Below are positions 27,314-36,494 of a stretch of 64,000 nt of DNA, piece by piece; position 1 is the stretch's first letter; each line of letters opens with the position of its first letter. The stretch lies in the NCBI GenBank assembly GCA_900068845.1, contig CEFQ01000010.1, positions 206,254-270,253 of the forward strand, in the 5' to 3' direction. This DNA is from Enterobacter ludwigii (GTDB lineage: Bacteria; Pseudomonadota; Gammaproteobacteria; Enterobacterales; Enterobacteriaceae). The notes below the pieces were generated by a model that was not told the DNA's origin, searched no databases, and saw only the letters and a program-made list of their open reading frames with translations. The position numbers were made by a program, and so were the translations under genes.

Positions 27314-28392
27314 CACAGCACCTTTTTGATTATCGTCACGGCGCGGTATTGCCCAAGATCGGCTCCCGCTTCTGTGATGGTTAGCCCTTTTTGTTGGGCC
27401 AGATAGACCAGCAGCGCCACGTCGGGATCGTCCACCGAACGCACCAGCACCTGATCCGGCACGCGACGCAGTACGGCGCGCGTGGCTTCAGCGATACCTG
27501 GCTTGATGCGGTTAATGCTGTTCACCTGATAACGCGCCGCCAGCATGGCGATTACCGCTTCACTTTTTGCGACTAGTGCTTGCTGACGTTGTGGATCCTG
27601 CTGACAAGCGGGCAGGGCGCTGATATCCAGCGAGCGCGCGTATTCCGCGACGGTGTCCACCAATTGCTGGCTGCAATCGTATTGCGCCAGATGGTCGCAC
27701 TGTACGCAGCCGTGCAAACCCTCTTCAGACCACAACGAGCGCGAGATCAAGCCCGATACCGGCGCGCCCATAATGCCAAACGGGATCAGCCAGTCATCAT
27801 CACTGGCCGAAAGCCACGCCCGACCGCAAGGATCGGCCAGCACCACCAGGCGCGGTTGCGCCGGATAACCGGGTCGATGTTCCAGGCTGCGGATCAGTTC
27901 GCCAGTGATGGCGCCTTTGCCGGTCCAGCCATCGACGAACACGATGCCGTCGGTGCCGTGGCGGGCTTCGATGATTTCCAGCGCGGCCCGATCAATGCCG
28001 CGATCGCGGATGATGCTAATGCCGTAATGATAAGATTCGCGGCCCATCGCGCGCAGCGCCTGTTGCAGCATCACGCCGAGCGGCACACCCGCGCGCACCA
28101 GGCTAACCAGCACAATCGGCGTGTCGCCAAACTGCTGCGCCAGCGTCCGCGCCAGCATGGCGACTTCTTTCGCCAGGCGGCCCGCTCCCTGATCCAGCGC
28201 GCGCGAAAACAGCTCAAGGTGCCAGCGCGTCGGTTCCGGTTCCTGGCTCAGCATCTCGGAATAGTGACGTGCGCCGGATTGGATCAGCTGCTCTTTTTGC
28301 TCGACCGGCGTCATGTCGATCTCGACCGGTTGCAGCAAAAATTCGACGTCGCCGGGTTGGTACGATCCAGAGAAAGGCAGGTTATTCACCAT
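27313..28392 (-). CDS. StiP-family phosphoribosyltransferase-like protein with PELOTA domain
   Basis: A 359-residue protein annotated in databases as the cysteine protease StiP family. The sequence has a phosphoribosyltransferase-like core: 'VLVSLVRAGVPLGVML' and 'GIVFVDGWTGKGAITGELIRSL', the latter resembling a PRPP-binding loop. A C-terminal PELOTA-like RNA-binding domain (from about NRIKPGIAEATRAVLRRV) follows. The frame opens at 28434, but the ATG at 28392 has GGAG 8 nt before it and begins just after the HAD gene's stop. Both the protease name and the transferase role are inferred; neither is proved by the sequence. Confidence 0.78.
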   Translation of the reverse strand: MVNNLPFSGSYQPGDVEFLLQPVEIDMTPVEQKEQLIQSGARHYSEMLSQEPEPTRWHLELFSRALDQGAGRLAKEVAMLARTLAQQFGDTPIVLVSLVRAGVPLGVMLQQALRAMGRESYHYGISIIRDRGIDRAALEIIEARHGTDGIVFVDGWTGKGAITGELIRSLEHRPGYPAQPRLVVLADPCGRAWLSASDDDWLIPFGIMGAPVSGLISRSLWSEEGLHGCVQCDHLAQYDCSQQLVDTVAEYARSLDISALPACQQDPQRQQALVAKSEAVIAMLAARYQVNSINRIKPGIAEATRAVLRRVPDQVLVRSVDDPDVALLVYLAQQKGLTITEAGADLGQYRAVTIIKKVL

Positions 28393-28393
28393 C

Positions 28394-29167
28394 TTATTGT
28401 TCTCCGAATAGGGATTGGTTGATGCGCTCGGCAAACTGACTCTGACGCGGAATGCCGTACCAGCTGCACAGCTTCATAAAACGGTGATCGCTGAGGCTGT
28501 CACCGAGGCCAATCACCGGGAACACGCCGCGCTCATTACGCAGTTTTTCCAGCAGGAAGCTGACGGCTAAGCCTTTTTCCACCACATTCGGCAGCCAGGC
28601 GACGTTGTTGCTGTTGCGATGGATGTAATAGCCCGCGGTGGGGAAACGTTGCTCAATTTCATCGGCGATGGCGTAAAGCTCCTCGAGGCGCGTGCTGTTG
28701 CGATGCTTCATCACCAGATAGATCGGCGTCACGCCATATTCATAGTTGATGCGCGCCCAGCCGTTGATGTCGCGCTCTTCCATCAGGTCGGTAATCGCCT
28801 GCTGCATGGAGAGCAGCGCCGGGCCGTAGGGCGTCAATTTTTCCAGAATGTGCGCGCGCCATTCGGCATCTTCCTCACCTTGCGGGTTGAGGATTACCGC
28901 GCCATGCGTCGTCACCGCCCAGGATCGAAAAGGAATCTGCACGCGGGCGATCTCTTCGGTGCCGCGCGCGGTGACCGGGATCAAATCGGCCTGTTCAATC
29001 ATCCAGTCGACGAGCATCGACTGCTCTTCGGTCATAAAGCTGCGCGGCTGCAGGCTGAGATCGAGCGCGCCGGTGCGGAACGGCTGCAGATCCAGCTCGT
29101 CCACCATTTTGCGGCGCGTCTGAAATAGCGTGTCATCGAGGTCGGAAAAAATTACCGGTTTATTCAT
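28394..29167 (-). CDS. HAD-family phosphatase of the ter-associated operon
   Basis: A 257-residue HAD hydrolase (IIB, sucrose-phosphatase-like cap). Motif I is 'FSDLDDTLFQT' at residues 7-17, motif II is the Thr in 'PVTARGTEEIA', and motif IV is 'IGLGDSLSDHRFM' near the end. The start overlaps the end of the upstream phosphoribosyltransferase gene by 8 bp. In the predicted ter metabolite pathway it would remove a phosphate from an intermediate. Substrate unknown. Confidence 0.85.
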   Translation of the reverse strand: MNKPVIFSDLDDTLFQTRRKMVDELDLQPFRTGALDLSLQPRSFMTEEQSMLVDWMIEQADLIPVTARGTEEIARVQIPFRSWAVTTHGAVILNPQGEEDAEWRAHILEKLTPYGPALLSMQQAITDLMEERDINGWARINYEYGVTPIYLVMKHRNSTRLEELYAIADEIEQRFPTAGYYIHRNSNNVAWLPNVVEKGLAVSFLLEKLRNERGVFPVIGLGDSLSDHRFMKLCSWYGIPRQSQFAERINQSLFGEQ

Positions 29168-30287
29168 AGCTGATCACTTCCACCTGTGGCGCAACCTTAG
29201 CCAATGCCGTGGTTAACAGCGGATCAACGCTGTCGACGGGCGTTTCAATGCACAACACAATGCGGTCAAACTGCTGATGCGCCACGTTGTAAACGAAGTT
29301 CGCGATGCCAAGGCCGTAGTTATCGCCGAAGGCGATGGCGGATTCGATGGCAAAGCCGCTGGCGATCGGTGAGCGCGTGGTGGAACTGTATTTCACCTGC
29401 GCACCTTGTGCCGCCAGGCGTTCGGCCAGCAAGAAGGGTTCCCAGACAAATTCACTGCTGCCGAGCACGAGGATTTTCTCACCCGGCTGTGCCTGAAGGG
29501 TGCGGCCAAGATCGCCAGCTGGCGCTGCCATGCCGAGTCGGCCCCAGCTCTGTTTACCGGTTATTGGCACGGTGGCGGCATCGTTAAGTGCGACGGCGGG
29601 CATCGGCGGCAGCGCGGCGTCGGGATCCTGTTGCCAGTGCCAATCGCCTTGTACCAGCGAAATGCTGCGCAGTGGCACCGGGCAGCGTGCGGCTAAGGCA
29701 TCGCCGCTCCAGTCAGTCAGCGTGACGGCGACAACCTGTTCGATGTGGCTGAGTCCGCCATCATTGCGGAGTGCCTCGAGCAGATTAATAAAGGTGTTGC
29801 CGGTGGTGGCTTCGTCATCAATCATCACCAGCGTGCGCGCATTCAGCACGCGCTGGCGCAGCTGCGCATCCTCGGGCAGATAGATCAGATGATCGGTGGC
29901 GTGGCTGTGATTCTCTTTAAACTCGCACAGCAAATCCGCTTGCTGTGGATGGCGCGTCGAAGTGAGATACACCGCTTCGCTCACGCGCTGGCGCACTTCA
30001 TCAAATACGCCCGCGCCCAGGCCAACAGCGGTTTCGGCCATGCCGATAAACAGCACCGGGCCGTCAGCGATAGGCGGAAACTGTTCGGCGAGCTGGCGAT
30101 AAACGGCGCGCATTTTTTCCGGCGCGACCGGAATATGGCGGCCCAGTACTTTACTGACGAAGAGAAAAGCGCGCTTGGGATTGCGCCGCTCGGCGATCTC
30201 AAACAGATCGTCGATAGCGTTGATGCCGCCAGTTGGCGTGACGTTCAGCGTGCCGCATGAAAGCGTCCTGCTCCAAAGTGTGGTCAT
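29160..30287 (-). CDS. Phosphoribosyltransferase-domain protein of the ter-associated operon
   Basis: A 375-residue protein with a type I phosphoribosyltransferase domain. 'LVMIDDEATTGNTFINLLEAL' near residue 155 is the PRPP loop (acidic pair, then TTGNT). It has an extra C-terminal region of the TRSP kind seen in ter operons ('KILVLGSSEFVWEPFLLAERL'). The frame opens at 30335, but the ATG at 30287 follows GAGG and begins 11 bp after the ATP-grasp stop. It overlaps the HAD gene by 8 bp. It is probably involved in attaching ribose phosphate to a base-like compound (inference). Confidence 0.82.
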   Translation of the reverse strand: MTTLWSRTLSCGTLNVTPTGGINAIDDLFEIAERRNPKRAFLFVSKVLGRHIPVAPEKMRAVYRQLAEQFPPIADGPVLFIGMAETAVGLGAGVFDEVRQRVSEAVYLTSTRHPQQADLLCEFKENHSHATDHLIYLPEDAQLRQRVLNARTLVMIDDEATTGNTFINLLEALRNDGGLSHIEQVVAVTLTDWSGDALAARCPVPLRSISLVQGDWHWQQDPDAALPPMPAVALNDAATVPITGKQSWGRLGMAAPAGDLGRTLQAQPGEKILVLGSSEFVWEPFLLAERLAAQGAQVKYSSTTRSPIASGFAIESAIAFGDNYGLGIANFVYNVAHQQFDRIVLCIETPVDSVDPLLTTALAKVAPQVEVISYE

Positions 30288-30297
30288 GAATAATTCC

Positions 30298-31356
30298 TCA
30301 TTGAAGCTGGTTGGACAGGACGGGGTTGTAAGCAACCACGTCGCTCAGCGCGCGGACGGTGGCGGGCGTGAAGGCGCTGCGGGATTCGTCGATCGCCTGC
30401 TGGTAACTGATCAAGCCTAGCTGGCGTAGCGCAAACAAGCCGGGAAGATTTACGCCGCTGAAGCGGGTGTAACCAATGCCGCCGGAAGGGCGCATATTGA
30501 TCTCCAGTAATAACGGTTTACCGCTGGCATCATTGCGCGTCTGCACGTTGATCAATCCATCCGCGCCCATGGCTTCAGCACAGGCTTGCGCCAGCTCAAA
30601 GGCTTCACCGCTGTTCTCCAGATACTGCAATGCGCCTTCTTTGCGGCGCGCTACGGCGGCCAGCACCTTGCCTTTTTCCGCCAGCATATCAACGGAATAT
30701 TCCGGTCCCGGCAGCCACGGCATCAGGACCAGCGGCTCCATGCTGTCGGCGGCTTCCAGCGCCTGTAAGTAATATTCCGCTTTCACCCGGCGCGCGTCTG
30801 GATGGGTAAATACCGCCATCGGCGAGACGCTTTCATCAAACTGCCAGAATCCCATGCCATAAATACCGGTAACCGGTTTTACGCACAGCGGCAGATCGCC
30901 AAACGGCTGGCTAGCAATCAGCTCGCGTAACTGTACGGGCGAATCCACGCGCAGTGAAGGCACCACCGGCAAATTCAGGCTTTTCATATGGTGGGCGAAA
31001 GCGACTTTGTCATCGGCCAGATCCAGCATGGCGACATCGCGTGCGCCAGTGGTTAAGCGCGCACCGCTGGCTTCAATTGCCGCGCGATGGGTTTCAAACC
31101 AATGGGCATGGCGGCCAGTATGAATCGCCTGAATGGCATGTTTTTCTACGGTTGAAAGAATAAATTCGAGGCGCTGATTGATCTCGTTAGGTTCTATTAA
31201 TGCATGATCGGCCAGAGAAAGTATTTCATTACGTTGATGGCGATGGGAGGCATAAATAGACACGTTGTAGTTGTGTTTTTTAGCTGTGAATTTAATGCCA
31301 TTAATTATATCGCGCTGGGAGGATAAACCTTCCATTAGCCAAATTTTGTGAGACAT
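30298..31356 (-). CDS. ATP-grasp ligase of the ter-associated operon
   Basis: A 352-residue ATP-grasp protein of the carbamoyl-phosphate synthase-like group. 'LCVKPVTGIYGMGFW' is the lysine-containing loop near residue 177, 'PEYSVDMLAEKG' and 'LLLEINMRPSGGIGYTRFSGVNLP' carry the metal-binding acid and Asn. It is the first gene of the five-gene operon, divergent from terZ. It would join an amino or carboxyl compound to the predicted metabolite; the substrate cannot be read. Confidence 0.85.
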   Translation of the reverse strand: MSHKIWLMEGLSSQRDIINGIKFTAKKHNYNVSIYASHRHQRNEILSLADHALIEPNEINQRLEFILSTVEKHAIQAIHTGRHAHWFETHRAAIEASGARLTTGARDVAMLDLADDKVAFAHHMKSLNLPVVPSLRVDSPVQLRELIASQPFGDLPLCVKPVTGIYGMGFWQFDESVSPMAVFTHPDARRVKAEYYLQALEAADSMEPLVLMPWLPGPEYSVDMLAEKGKVLAAVARRKEGALQYLENSGEAFELAQACAEAMGADGLINVQTRNDASGKPLLLEINMRPSGGIGYTRFSGVNLPGLFALRQLGLISYQQAIDESRSAFTPATVRALSDVVAYNPVLSNQLQ

Positions 31357-31676
31357 TTCTAATTATTTCCGCTGGAGGCTTGCCGGTGGGTTATGGCTTG
31401 CGAGTTTATTTATACGCTCGAAAGGAGTCAATCATAATATGATTTTTTACCCTAACGTAACTTTATGAATTTTAATGTAAAGAATTGTCATGTTTAGTGC
31501 GTGGATTGAACTGTGGTGATCTGTTTAAGTTGTTCTTGTAAAACGATTTATTTTGTTTCATGAAATTGCTGTGAAAATTAATGCCGCTCATCAATATCAT
31601 CATGATATGATTTTGGCCTCATGGAATTTGAAGCAAATATAAAACCCTTTTCAAACCTGTTTGAAGGAATTATGAC
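31357..31676. promoter_or_regulatory. Divergent promoter region of the two ter operons, with a 15-bp palindrome
   Basis: The 320-bp AT-rich gap must start both the biosynthetic operon and terZABCDEF. A perfect odd palindrome ATATCAT-C-ATGATAT lies at 31594-31608, 68 bp before terZ, and could be an operator, for example for TerW. A TATAAA box is at 31638-31643, and GAAGGAATT before the terZ ATG serves as ribosome site. Confidence 0.5.
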
Positions 31677-32261
31677 ATGGTTTCATTAAGCAAGAATCAG
31701 ACGGTCTCACTCAGCAAACAAACCGCTTCGCTGAATAAATTACATTTCGGCTTAGGCTGGGATCCAATTAAAAAGAAAGGCTTCATGGGCAAGCTTTTTG
31801 GTGGCGGCGGCGATTCCATCGATCTCGATGCCAGCTGCGTATTACTGGACCAATCCGGTAATGCCATTGATACCATCTGGTTCCGCGCATTAACCTCCAA
31901 ATGTGGTTCGGTGAAACACAGCGGCGATAACCGCACTGGCGAAGGCGATGGCGATGATGAAGTGATCAACGTCGAGCTGTCTCGTCTGCCGGCCAATGTT
32001 GAGTATCTCGCATTCACCGTGAACAGCTTCCAGGGCCAAACCTTCAACGAAGTGGAAAATGCCTTCTGCCGCGTTGTTGATCAAAATGGCAAAGAACTGG
32101 CGCGCTATCAGCTGACTGAGCAAGGCAGCCATACCGGCATCGTGATTGCTTCACTGCACCGCAACGGCGGTCTGTGGGACTTCACGGCGCACGGCCGCGC
32201 GAGTGCTGGCCGTACCATCGACGCGATGCAAAATGACATCGTTGCCGCAGTGGTGCGCTAA
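31677..32261 (+). CDS. terZ: Tellurium resistance protein TerZ
   Basis: A 194-residue TerD-domain protein. 'HFGLGWDPIKKKGFMGKLFG' has the long insert typical of TerZ, followed by 'IDLDASCVLLD' and the calcium-binding 'GDNRTGEGDGDDE' at about residues 83-95. The N-terminus has the repeated SLSK motif shared by Ter proteins. First gene of the ter operon; its stop overlaps the terA start (TAATG). TerD-like domains bind Ca2+ and are thought to work at the membrane with TerC in resistance to tellurite, phage and colicins. Confidence 0.95.
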   Translation: MVSLSKNQTVSLSKQTASLNKLHFGLGWDPIKKKGFMGKLFGGGGDSIDLDASCVLLDQSGNAIDTIWFRALTSKCGSVKHSGDNRTGEGDGDDEVINVELSRLPANVEYLAFTVNSFQGQTFNEVENAFCRVVDQNGKELARYQLTEQGSHTGIVIASLHRNGGLWDFTAHGRASAGRTIDAMQNDIVAAVVR

Positions 32262-33436
32262 TGAATATGACGCCGGGGAGCAATGCTCCCGTTCCCGCTA
32301 ATCTGCTGACGGTGCGCGTGCTTTCTGGCGCAGCCGTGGATGCTTCTGCTTTTCGTTTGTTCGCCAGCGGCAAAGTGAACGGCGATGCCGATATGGTGTT
32401 CTACGGTCAGCCGGATAATGACGACCGCACCATCAGCCTGAAAAGCGAAGGGCACAATGCCGCCTTTTCTGTCGATCTCAACCGCTTGCGCCCTGACGTT
32501 CAGAAAGTGGCCTTCACCGTCACCTGTGACGGCGGCCGCAACGTGTCGGGTTTGCAACGCCTGGCAATTCAGGTGGAGCAGGGCGGTGAAGTGCTGCTGA
32601 ATGGCAGCGTGGAGCTGGTGGGACGTCAGGAAGCGGCGTTGATCCTCGGCGAACTTTATCGTCGCAATAATGACTGGAAATTCCGCTTTATTGCACAGGG
32701 TTTCAACGGCGGCTTGCAGCCGCTGGCGGAACATTTTGGTGTCGATGTGGCTGAACCCGCGCCCGCACCAATACCTGCGCCAGCGCCGCAGGGGGCGCCA
32801 ACTCCGACGCCCGCGCCGGCAAAAATCAATCTGAGCAAAGTTTCTCTCACCAAAGAGAAACCGGCGATCAGCCTGACCAAGCGCGATAACTTCGGTGAAA
32901 TCCGCATCAACCTCAACTGGCATCGTGAGACGAACAGCGGTGGTGGCGGGTTGCGTTCATTCTTCGGCGGCAACAAAGGCGTGGATCTCGATCTCGGCGC
33001 CTTCGTGGAGCTGCAGGACGGTTCGCGCGGCGTGATCCAGGCGCTGGGCGGCAACTTTGGCGCCATGCATGCCAAACCTTTCGTACACTTGCAGGGCGAC
33101 GATCGTACCGGCGAAGTGAGCGATGGTGAATGGCTGCATATCAACGGTCGCGAGTGGAGTCAGATTCGTGAAGTGCTGATTTTCGCCTTCATCTATCAAG
33201 GCGCGGCCAGCTGGGACAAAACGGATGGCGTAGTGACGCTGCACATCCCAGACCAGCCACCGATTGAAACGCGTATGACGGAAGGCGAGAACCGCCGCAA
33301 CATGTGTGCGATTGCTCGTCTGGTCAATGAGAACGGCAGTATCCGCGTCGAGCGTATCAATCAATTCTTTAACGGGCATTCCGATATGGATAAAGCTTTC
33401 GGTTGGGGATTCAACTGGCGAGCCGGTTCCAAATAA
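32261..33436 (+). CDS. terA: Tellurite resistance protein TerA
   Basis: A 391-residue protein with two TerD-like domains. The first spans about residues 1-155. A Pro/Ala-rich linker (APAPIPAPAPQGAPTPTPAP) around residues 165-185 joins it to a second, longer domain that has 'GVDLDLGAFVEL' and 'GDDRTGEVSDGEW'. Homologues are about 385 residues. It is coupled to terZ by overlap. Confidence 0.94.
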   Translation: MNMTPGSNAPVPANLLTVRVLSGAAVDASAFRLFASGKVNGDADMVFYGQPDNDDRTISLKSEGHNAAFSVDLNRLRPDVQKVAFTVTCDGGRNVSGLQRLAIQVEQGGEVLLNGSVELVGRQEAALILGELYRRNNDWKFRFIAQGFNGGLQPLAEHFGVDVAEPAPAPIPAPAPQGAPTPTPAPAKINLSKVSLTKEKPAISLTKRDNFGEIRINLNWHRETNSGGGGLRSFFGGNKGVDLDLGAFVELQDGSRGVIQALGGNFGAMHAKPFVHLQGDDRTGEVSDGEWLHINGREWSQIREVLIFAFIYQGAASWDKTDGVVTLHIPDQPPIETRMTEGENRRNMCAIARLVNENGSIRVERINQFFNGHSDMDKAFGWGFNWRAGSK

Positions 33437-33456
33437 TTACAGACAGAGGATTTACT

Positions 33457-33912
33457 ATGAGCTTTTTCAACAAGGTTAAAGGGGCGTTTAACTCGGGCCG
33501 CGACGAGCTGACCAAACAAGTTAGCCGCTTTAAAAATAAGAAATTCATGCAAGGTACAGTGGCTGTTTGCGCACGCATTGCGGTTGCAGACGGCGGTGTG
33601 AGCGCGGAAGAGAAGCAGAAGATGATCGGTTTTCTGCGCGCTTCCGAGGAATTGAAAGTTTTTGATACCACGGAAGTGATTGATTTCTTCAACAAGCTGG
33701 TGAGCAGCTTCGATTTCGATCTGGAAATCGGCAAGGGCGAAACCATGAAGTACATCCTGGCGTTAAAAGATCAGCCGGAAGCCGCACAGTTGGCGGTCCG
33801 CGTAGGTATTGCTGTCGGTAAAAGTGACGGTGATTTTGATGCTGACGAGCAGAAAGCAGTGCGCGAAATCGCCGTGGCTTTGGGCTTCGATCCAGCAATA
33901 TTTGGGCTTTAA
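33457..33912 (+). CDS. terB: Tellurite resistance protein TerB
   Basis: A 151-residue all-helical TerB-domain protein. The conserved acidic metal-binding segments are 'CARIAVADGGVSAEEKQKMI' (about residues 42-61) and 'VGKSDGDFDADEQKAVREIA' near the end. The frame opens at 33403 inside terA, but the ATG at 33457 has ACAGAGGA upstream and gives the standard 151 residues. TerB is reported to form a complex with membrane TerC. Confidence 0.95.
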   Translation: MSFFNKVKGAFNSGRDELTKQVSRFKNKKFMQGTVAVCARIAVADGGVSAEEKQKMIGFLRASEELKVFDTTEVIDFFNKLVSSFDFDLEIGKGETMKYILALKDQPEAAQLAVRVGIAVGKSDGDFDADEQKAVREIAVALGFDPAIFGL

Positions 33913-33936
33913 GTTTTCGTCCTTTAAGGGTTAAAC

Positions 33937-34974
33937 ATGGAATCTACACACATTGGCTTTCCCGCTGAAACCGTCGCGGTTTTCATCGCGCTTTCAGTGG
34001 GAGCTATTTTTATCGACCTGTTCATGCACCGCGGCGACAAGCCGATTTCGCTGAAAAGCGCGGCGTTATGGTCGGTGTTTTGGGTGGCTGTGGCGATGGG
34101 TTTCGCCGGCTTCCTCTATATCCATCACGGCGCTGAAGTTGCCAGCCTATTCGTGACCGGTTACGCACTGGAGAAAGTGCTTTCCGTCGATAACCTGTTC
34201 GTGATGATGGCGATCTTCTCGTGGTTCGCCGTTCCAGACCGCTACCGTCACCGCGTGCTTTATTGGGGCATCATCGGTGCCATTGTCTTCAGGGGCATCT
34301 TCGTGGCGATCGGTACCGGCTTGCTGAGTCTCGGTCCATACGTCGAAATCGTGTTTGCGCTGATTGTTGCGTGGACAGCGGTAATGATGCTGAAAAGCGG
34401 CGATGACAGCGACGAGATCGAAGATTACTCGCAGCACCTTGCCTATCGCGGCGTGAAGCGCTTCTTCCCGATCTGGCCCAAAATGCGCGGCAACGCCTTC
34501 CTGCTGAATCAGAAGGAAGTCGATGAAGAGCTGCAGAAGCCCGAAAACAAAGATGTGACAGTCGGTCGCGCTAAGAAAGCTGCGCTGTATGCCACGCCGT
34601 TGATGCTGTGTGTGGCGGTGGTTGAACTCTCTGACGTGATGTTCGCCTTCGACTCCGTGCCGGCGATTATCGCGGTGAGTCGTGAACCGCTGATTGTTTA
34701 CAGCGCCATGATGTTCGCCATTCTTGGCTTGCGTACCCTGTACTTTGTACTCGAAGCATTGAAGCAGTATCTGGTTCACCTGGAGAAAGCCGTTATCGTG
34801 CTGCTGTTCTTCATCGCGGTGAAACTGGGTCTGAATGCTACCGATCATATCTGGCATCACGGCTACAGCATCTCGGCTAGCGCCAGCCTGTTTGTGGTAC
34901 TCGGCGTGTTAGCGGTCGGTATTGTGCTCAGCGTGATGTTCCCCGGTAAACCCGAGGAAAAAGAAGAGAGTTGA
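33937..34974 (+). CDS. terC: Integral membrane protein TerC
   Basis: A 345-residue inner-membrane protein with about nine helices. 'GYALEKVLSVDNLFVMMAIF' and 'VELSDVMFAFDSVPAIIAVS' carry the acidic membrane residues conserved in the TerC/Alx family, members of which transport or sense metals such as manganese. No yybP-type riboswitch precedes it, as expected for an internal operon gene. It is the membrane anchor of the Ter complex. Confidence 0.95.
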   Translation: MESTHIGFPAETVAVFIALSVGAIFIDLFMHRGDKPISLKSAALWSVFWVAVAMGFAGFLYIHHGAEVASLFVTGYALEKVLSVDNLFVMMAIFSWFAVPDRYRHRVLYWGIIGAIVFRGIFVAIGTGLLSLGPYVEIVFALIVAWTAVMMLKSGDDSDEIEDYSQHLAYRGVKRFFPIWPKMRGNAFLLNQKEVDEELQKPENKDVTVGRAKKAALYATPLMLCVAVVELSDVMFAFDSVPAIIAVSREPLIVYSAMMFAILGLRTLYFVLEALKQYLVHLEKAVIVLLFFIAVKLGLNATDHIWHHGYSISASASLFVVLGVLAVGIVLSVMFPGKPEEKEES

Positions 34975-35024
34975 TCTTCTGCCAGTAATGAGTCTGAAAA
35001 ATTATTAACCAAGAGGTAATTACA

Positions 35025-35603
35025 ATGAGCGTTTCTCTTTCTAAAGGCGGTAACGTTTCGCTTAGCAAAGCGGCACCAACCATGAAAAACGTCCTCGTTG
35101 GCCTTGGCTGGGATGCACGTTCCACCGATGGTCAGGACTTTGACCTTGATGCGTCAGCGTTCTTGCTGTCCGCCAGCGGCAAAGTCCGCGGCGATGCTGA
35201 CTTTATTTTCTATAACAACCTGGTCTCTTCCGACGGTTCTGTTTCCCACACCGGTGACAACCGTACCGGTGCAGGCGATGGCGATGATGAATCGCTGAAA
35301 ATCAAACTGGATTTGATCCCGGCTGATGTCGACAAAATCGTGTTTGTAGTCACCATCCACGATGCGCAGACCCGTCGTCAGAGTTTTGGCCAGGTTTCCG
35401 GCGCGTTTATCCGCCTGGTAAACGATGACGACCGCAGTGAAGTGGCGCGTTACGATTTGACCGAAGATGCCTCTACCGAAACCGCCATGCTGTTTGGCGA
35501 GCTGTACCGCAACGGTGCCGAGTGGAAATTCCGCGCAGTCGGCCAGGGTTATGCCGGTGGTTTGGCCTCGGTATGCGCCCAGTACGGCATTAACGCGTCT
35601 TAA
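35025..35603 (+). CDS. terD: Tellurium resistance protein TerD
   Basis: A 192-residue single TerD domain. The N-terminal [15 protein letters not shown], '[19 protein letters not shown]' and the calcium loop '[13 protein letters not shown]' are typical. The protein is strongly similar to TerE downstream, the result of an old tandem duplication. Cytoplasmic. Confidence 0.95.
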   Translation: MSVSLSKGGNVSLSKAAPTMKNVLVGLGWDARSTDGQDFDLDASAFLLSASGKVRGDADFIFYNNLVSSDGSVSHTGDNRTGAGDGDDESLKIKLDLIPADVDKIVFVVTIHDAQTRRQSFGQVSGAFIRLVNDDDRSEVARYDLTEDASTETAMLFGELYRNGAEWKFRAVGQGYAGGLASVCAQYGINAS

Positions 35604-35621
35604 TCGCTGACATAACTCTCA

Positions 35622-35642
35622 CGGGCAACTTCACGTTGCCCG
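35622..35642 (+). promoter_or_regulatory. Hairpin between terD and terE
   Basis: CGGGCAAC-TTCAC-GTTGCCCG forms an 8-bp stem with no T-run, so it may be an RNA-stability or processing element that sets terE level relative to terD, rather than a terminator. Confidence 0.5.
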
Positions 35643-35672
35643 CATCATCCAATTAAAAGCAGGAGCTTTAAA

Positions 35673-36248
35673 ATGGCAGTTTCTCTGGTAAAAGGCGGTA
35701 ACGTTTCCCTGACTAAAGAAGCACCAACCATGAATGTTGCCATGGCGGGTCTGGGTTGGGATGCACGTGTAACAGATGGTCAGGACTTTGACCTCGATGC
35801 CTCAGTGTTTATGGTCGGTGACGACGGTAAAGTGCTGAGCGACACTGGATTTATCTTCTTCAACAATAAGTTGAGCGCGTGTGGTTCCGTTGAGCATCAG
35901 GGCGATAACCGCACCGGTGCCGGCGATGGCGATGATGAGCAGGTGAAAATCACCCTGTCTAAAGTGCCAGCAGATGTGAAGAAGCTGGTCTTCGCGGTGA
36001 CCATTTACGATGCAGAAGCGCGTAAGCAGAACTTCGGCATGGTGAGCAACAGCTTTATGCGTATCTTTAACAATGATAACGGCGCAGAAATCGCCCGTTT
36101 TGACCTGTCTGAAGATGCGTCTACCGAAACCGCGATGGTGTTCGGTGAGTTGTATCGCAACGGTGCCGAGTGGAAGTTCAAAGCTGTTGGTCAGGGCTTC
36201 GCGGGCGGCTTGGCCGCGCTGGCATCGCAGCATGGCGTGAGCGTCTGA
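35673..36248 (+). CDS. terE: Tellurium resistance protein TerE
   Basis: A 191-residue TerD-domain protein, close paralogue of TerD ('[19 protein letters not shown]', '[13 protein letters not shown]'). An AGGAGC ribosome site precedes the ATG. A strong terminator follows, so terE closes the core terZABCDE transcript. Confidence 0.95.
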   Translation: MAVSLVKGGNVSLTKEAPTMNVAMAGLGWDARVTDGQDFDLDASVFMVGDDGKVLSDTGFIFFNNKLSACGSVEHQGDNRTGAGDGDDEQVKITLSKVPADVKKLVFAVTIYDAEARKQNFGMVSNSFMRIFNNDNGAEIARFDLSEDASTETAMVFGELYRNGAEWKFKAVGQGFAGGLAALASQHGVSV

Positions 36249-36265
36249 TTTAAAACAAGGTTATC

Positions 36266-36292
36266 AAAGCCCCGGCTGGTCCGGGGCTTTTT
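36266..36292 (+). terminator. Rho-independent terminator after terE
   Basis: AGCCCCGG-CTGGT-CCGGGGCT followed by TTTT. Confidence 0.9.
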
Positions 36293-36317
36293 ACTATCTA
36301 AAGGACGGATGTGAATC

Positions 36318-36426
36318 GGTCGCCATGAATGGCGCGCCTACGGTTATGCTGCGGGATTTTGTAGGATGCGCATTCAGGTGCACCAACCTATATACGCAAT
36401 TTATTGCGCGATAAATCGCGCCGCTA
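36318..36426. repeat. Mosaic of REP units between terE and terF
   Basis: It holds GGTCGCCATGAATGGCGCGC, then GTAGGATGCGCATTCAGGTGC at 36361, then CGCAATTTATTGCGCGATAA up to GCGCCGCTAC at 36426. Each resembles units elsewhere in the window. Confidence 0.65.
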
Positions 36427-36494
36427 CGGCATGTGCGGAGAGTGGATGCAGTGCTTAACTGAGCGACATTATTTCTTAACAGGAGGTTAAAAGT

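Noticed and set aside
26462..27406. Long plus-strand open frame of 314 codons
   Set aside because: It lies antisense to the CitE-like gene. It has no family likeness and the opposite strand carries clear motifs.
27580..28422. Plus-strand open frame of 280 codons
   Set aside because: Antisense shadow of the StiP-like gene; high GC makes such frames common.
33913..33936. Manganese (yybP) riboswitch before terC
   Set aside because: Only 24 bp separate terB and terC, too short for the structure.
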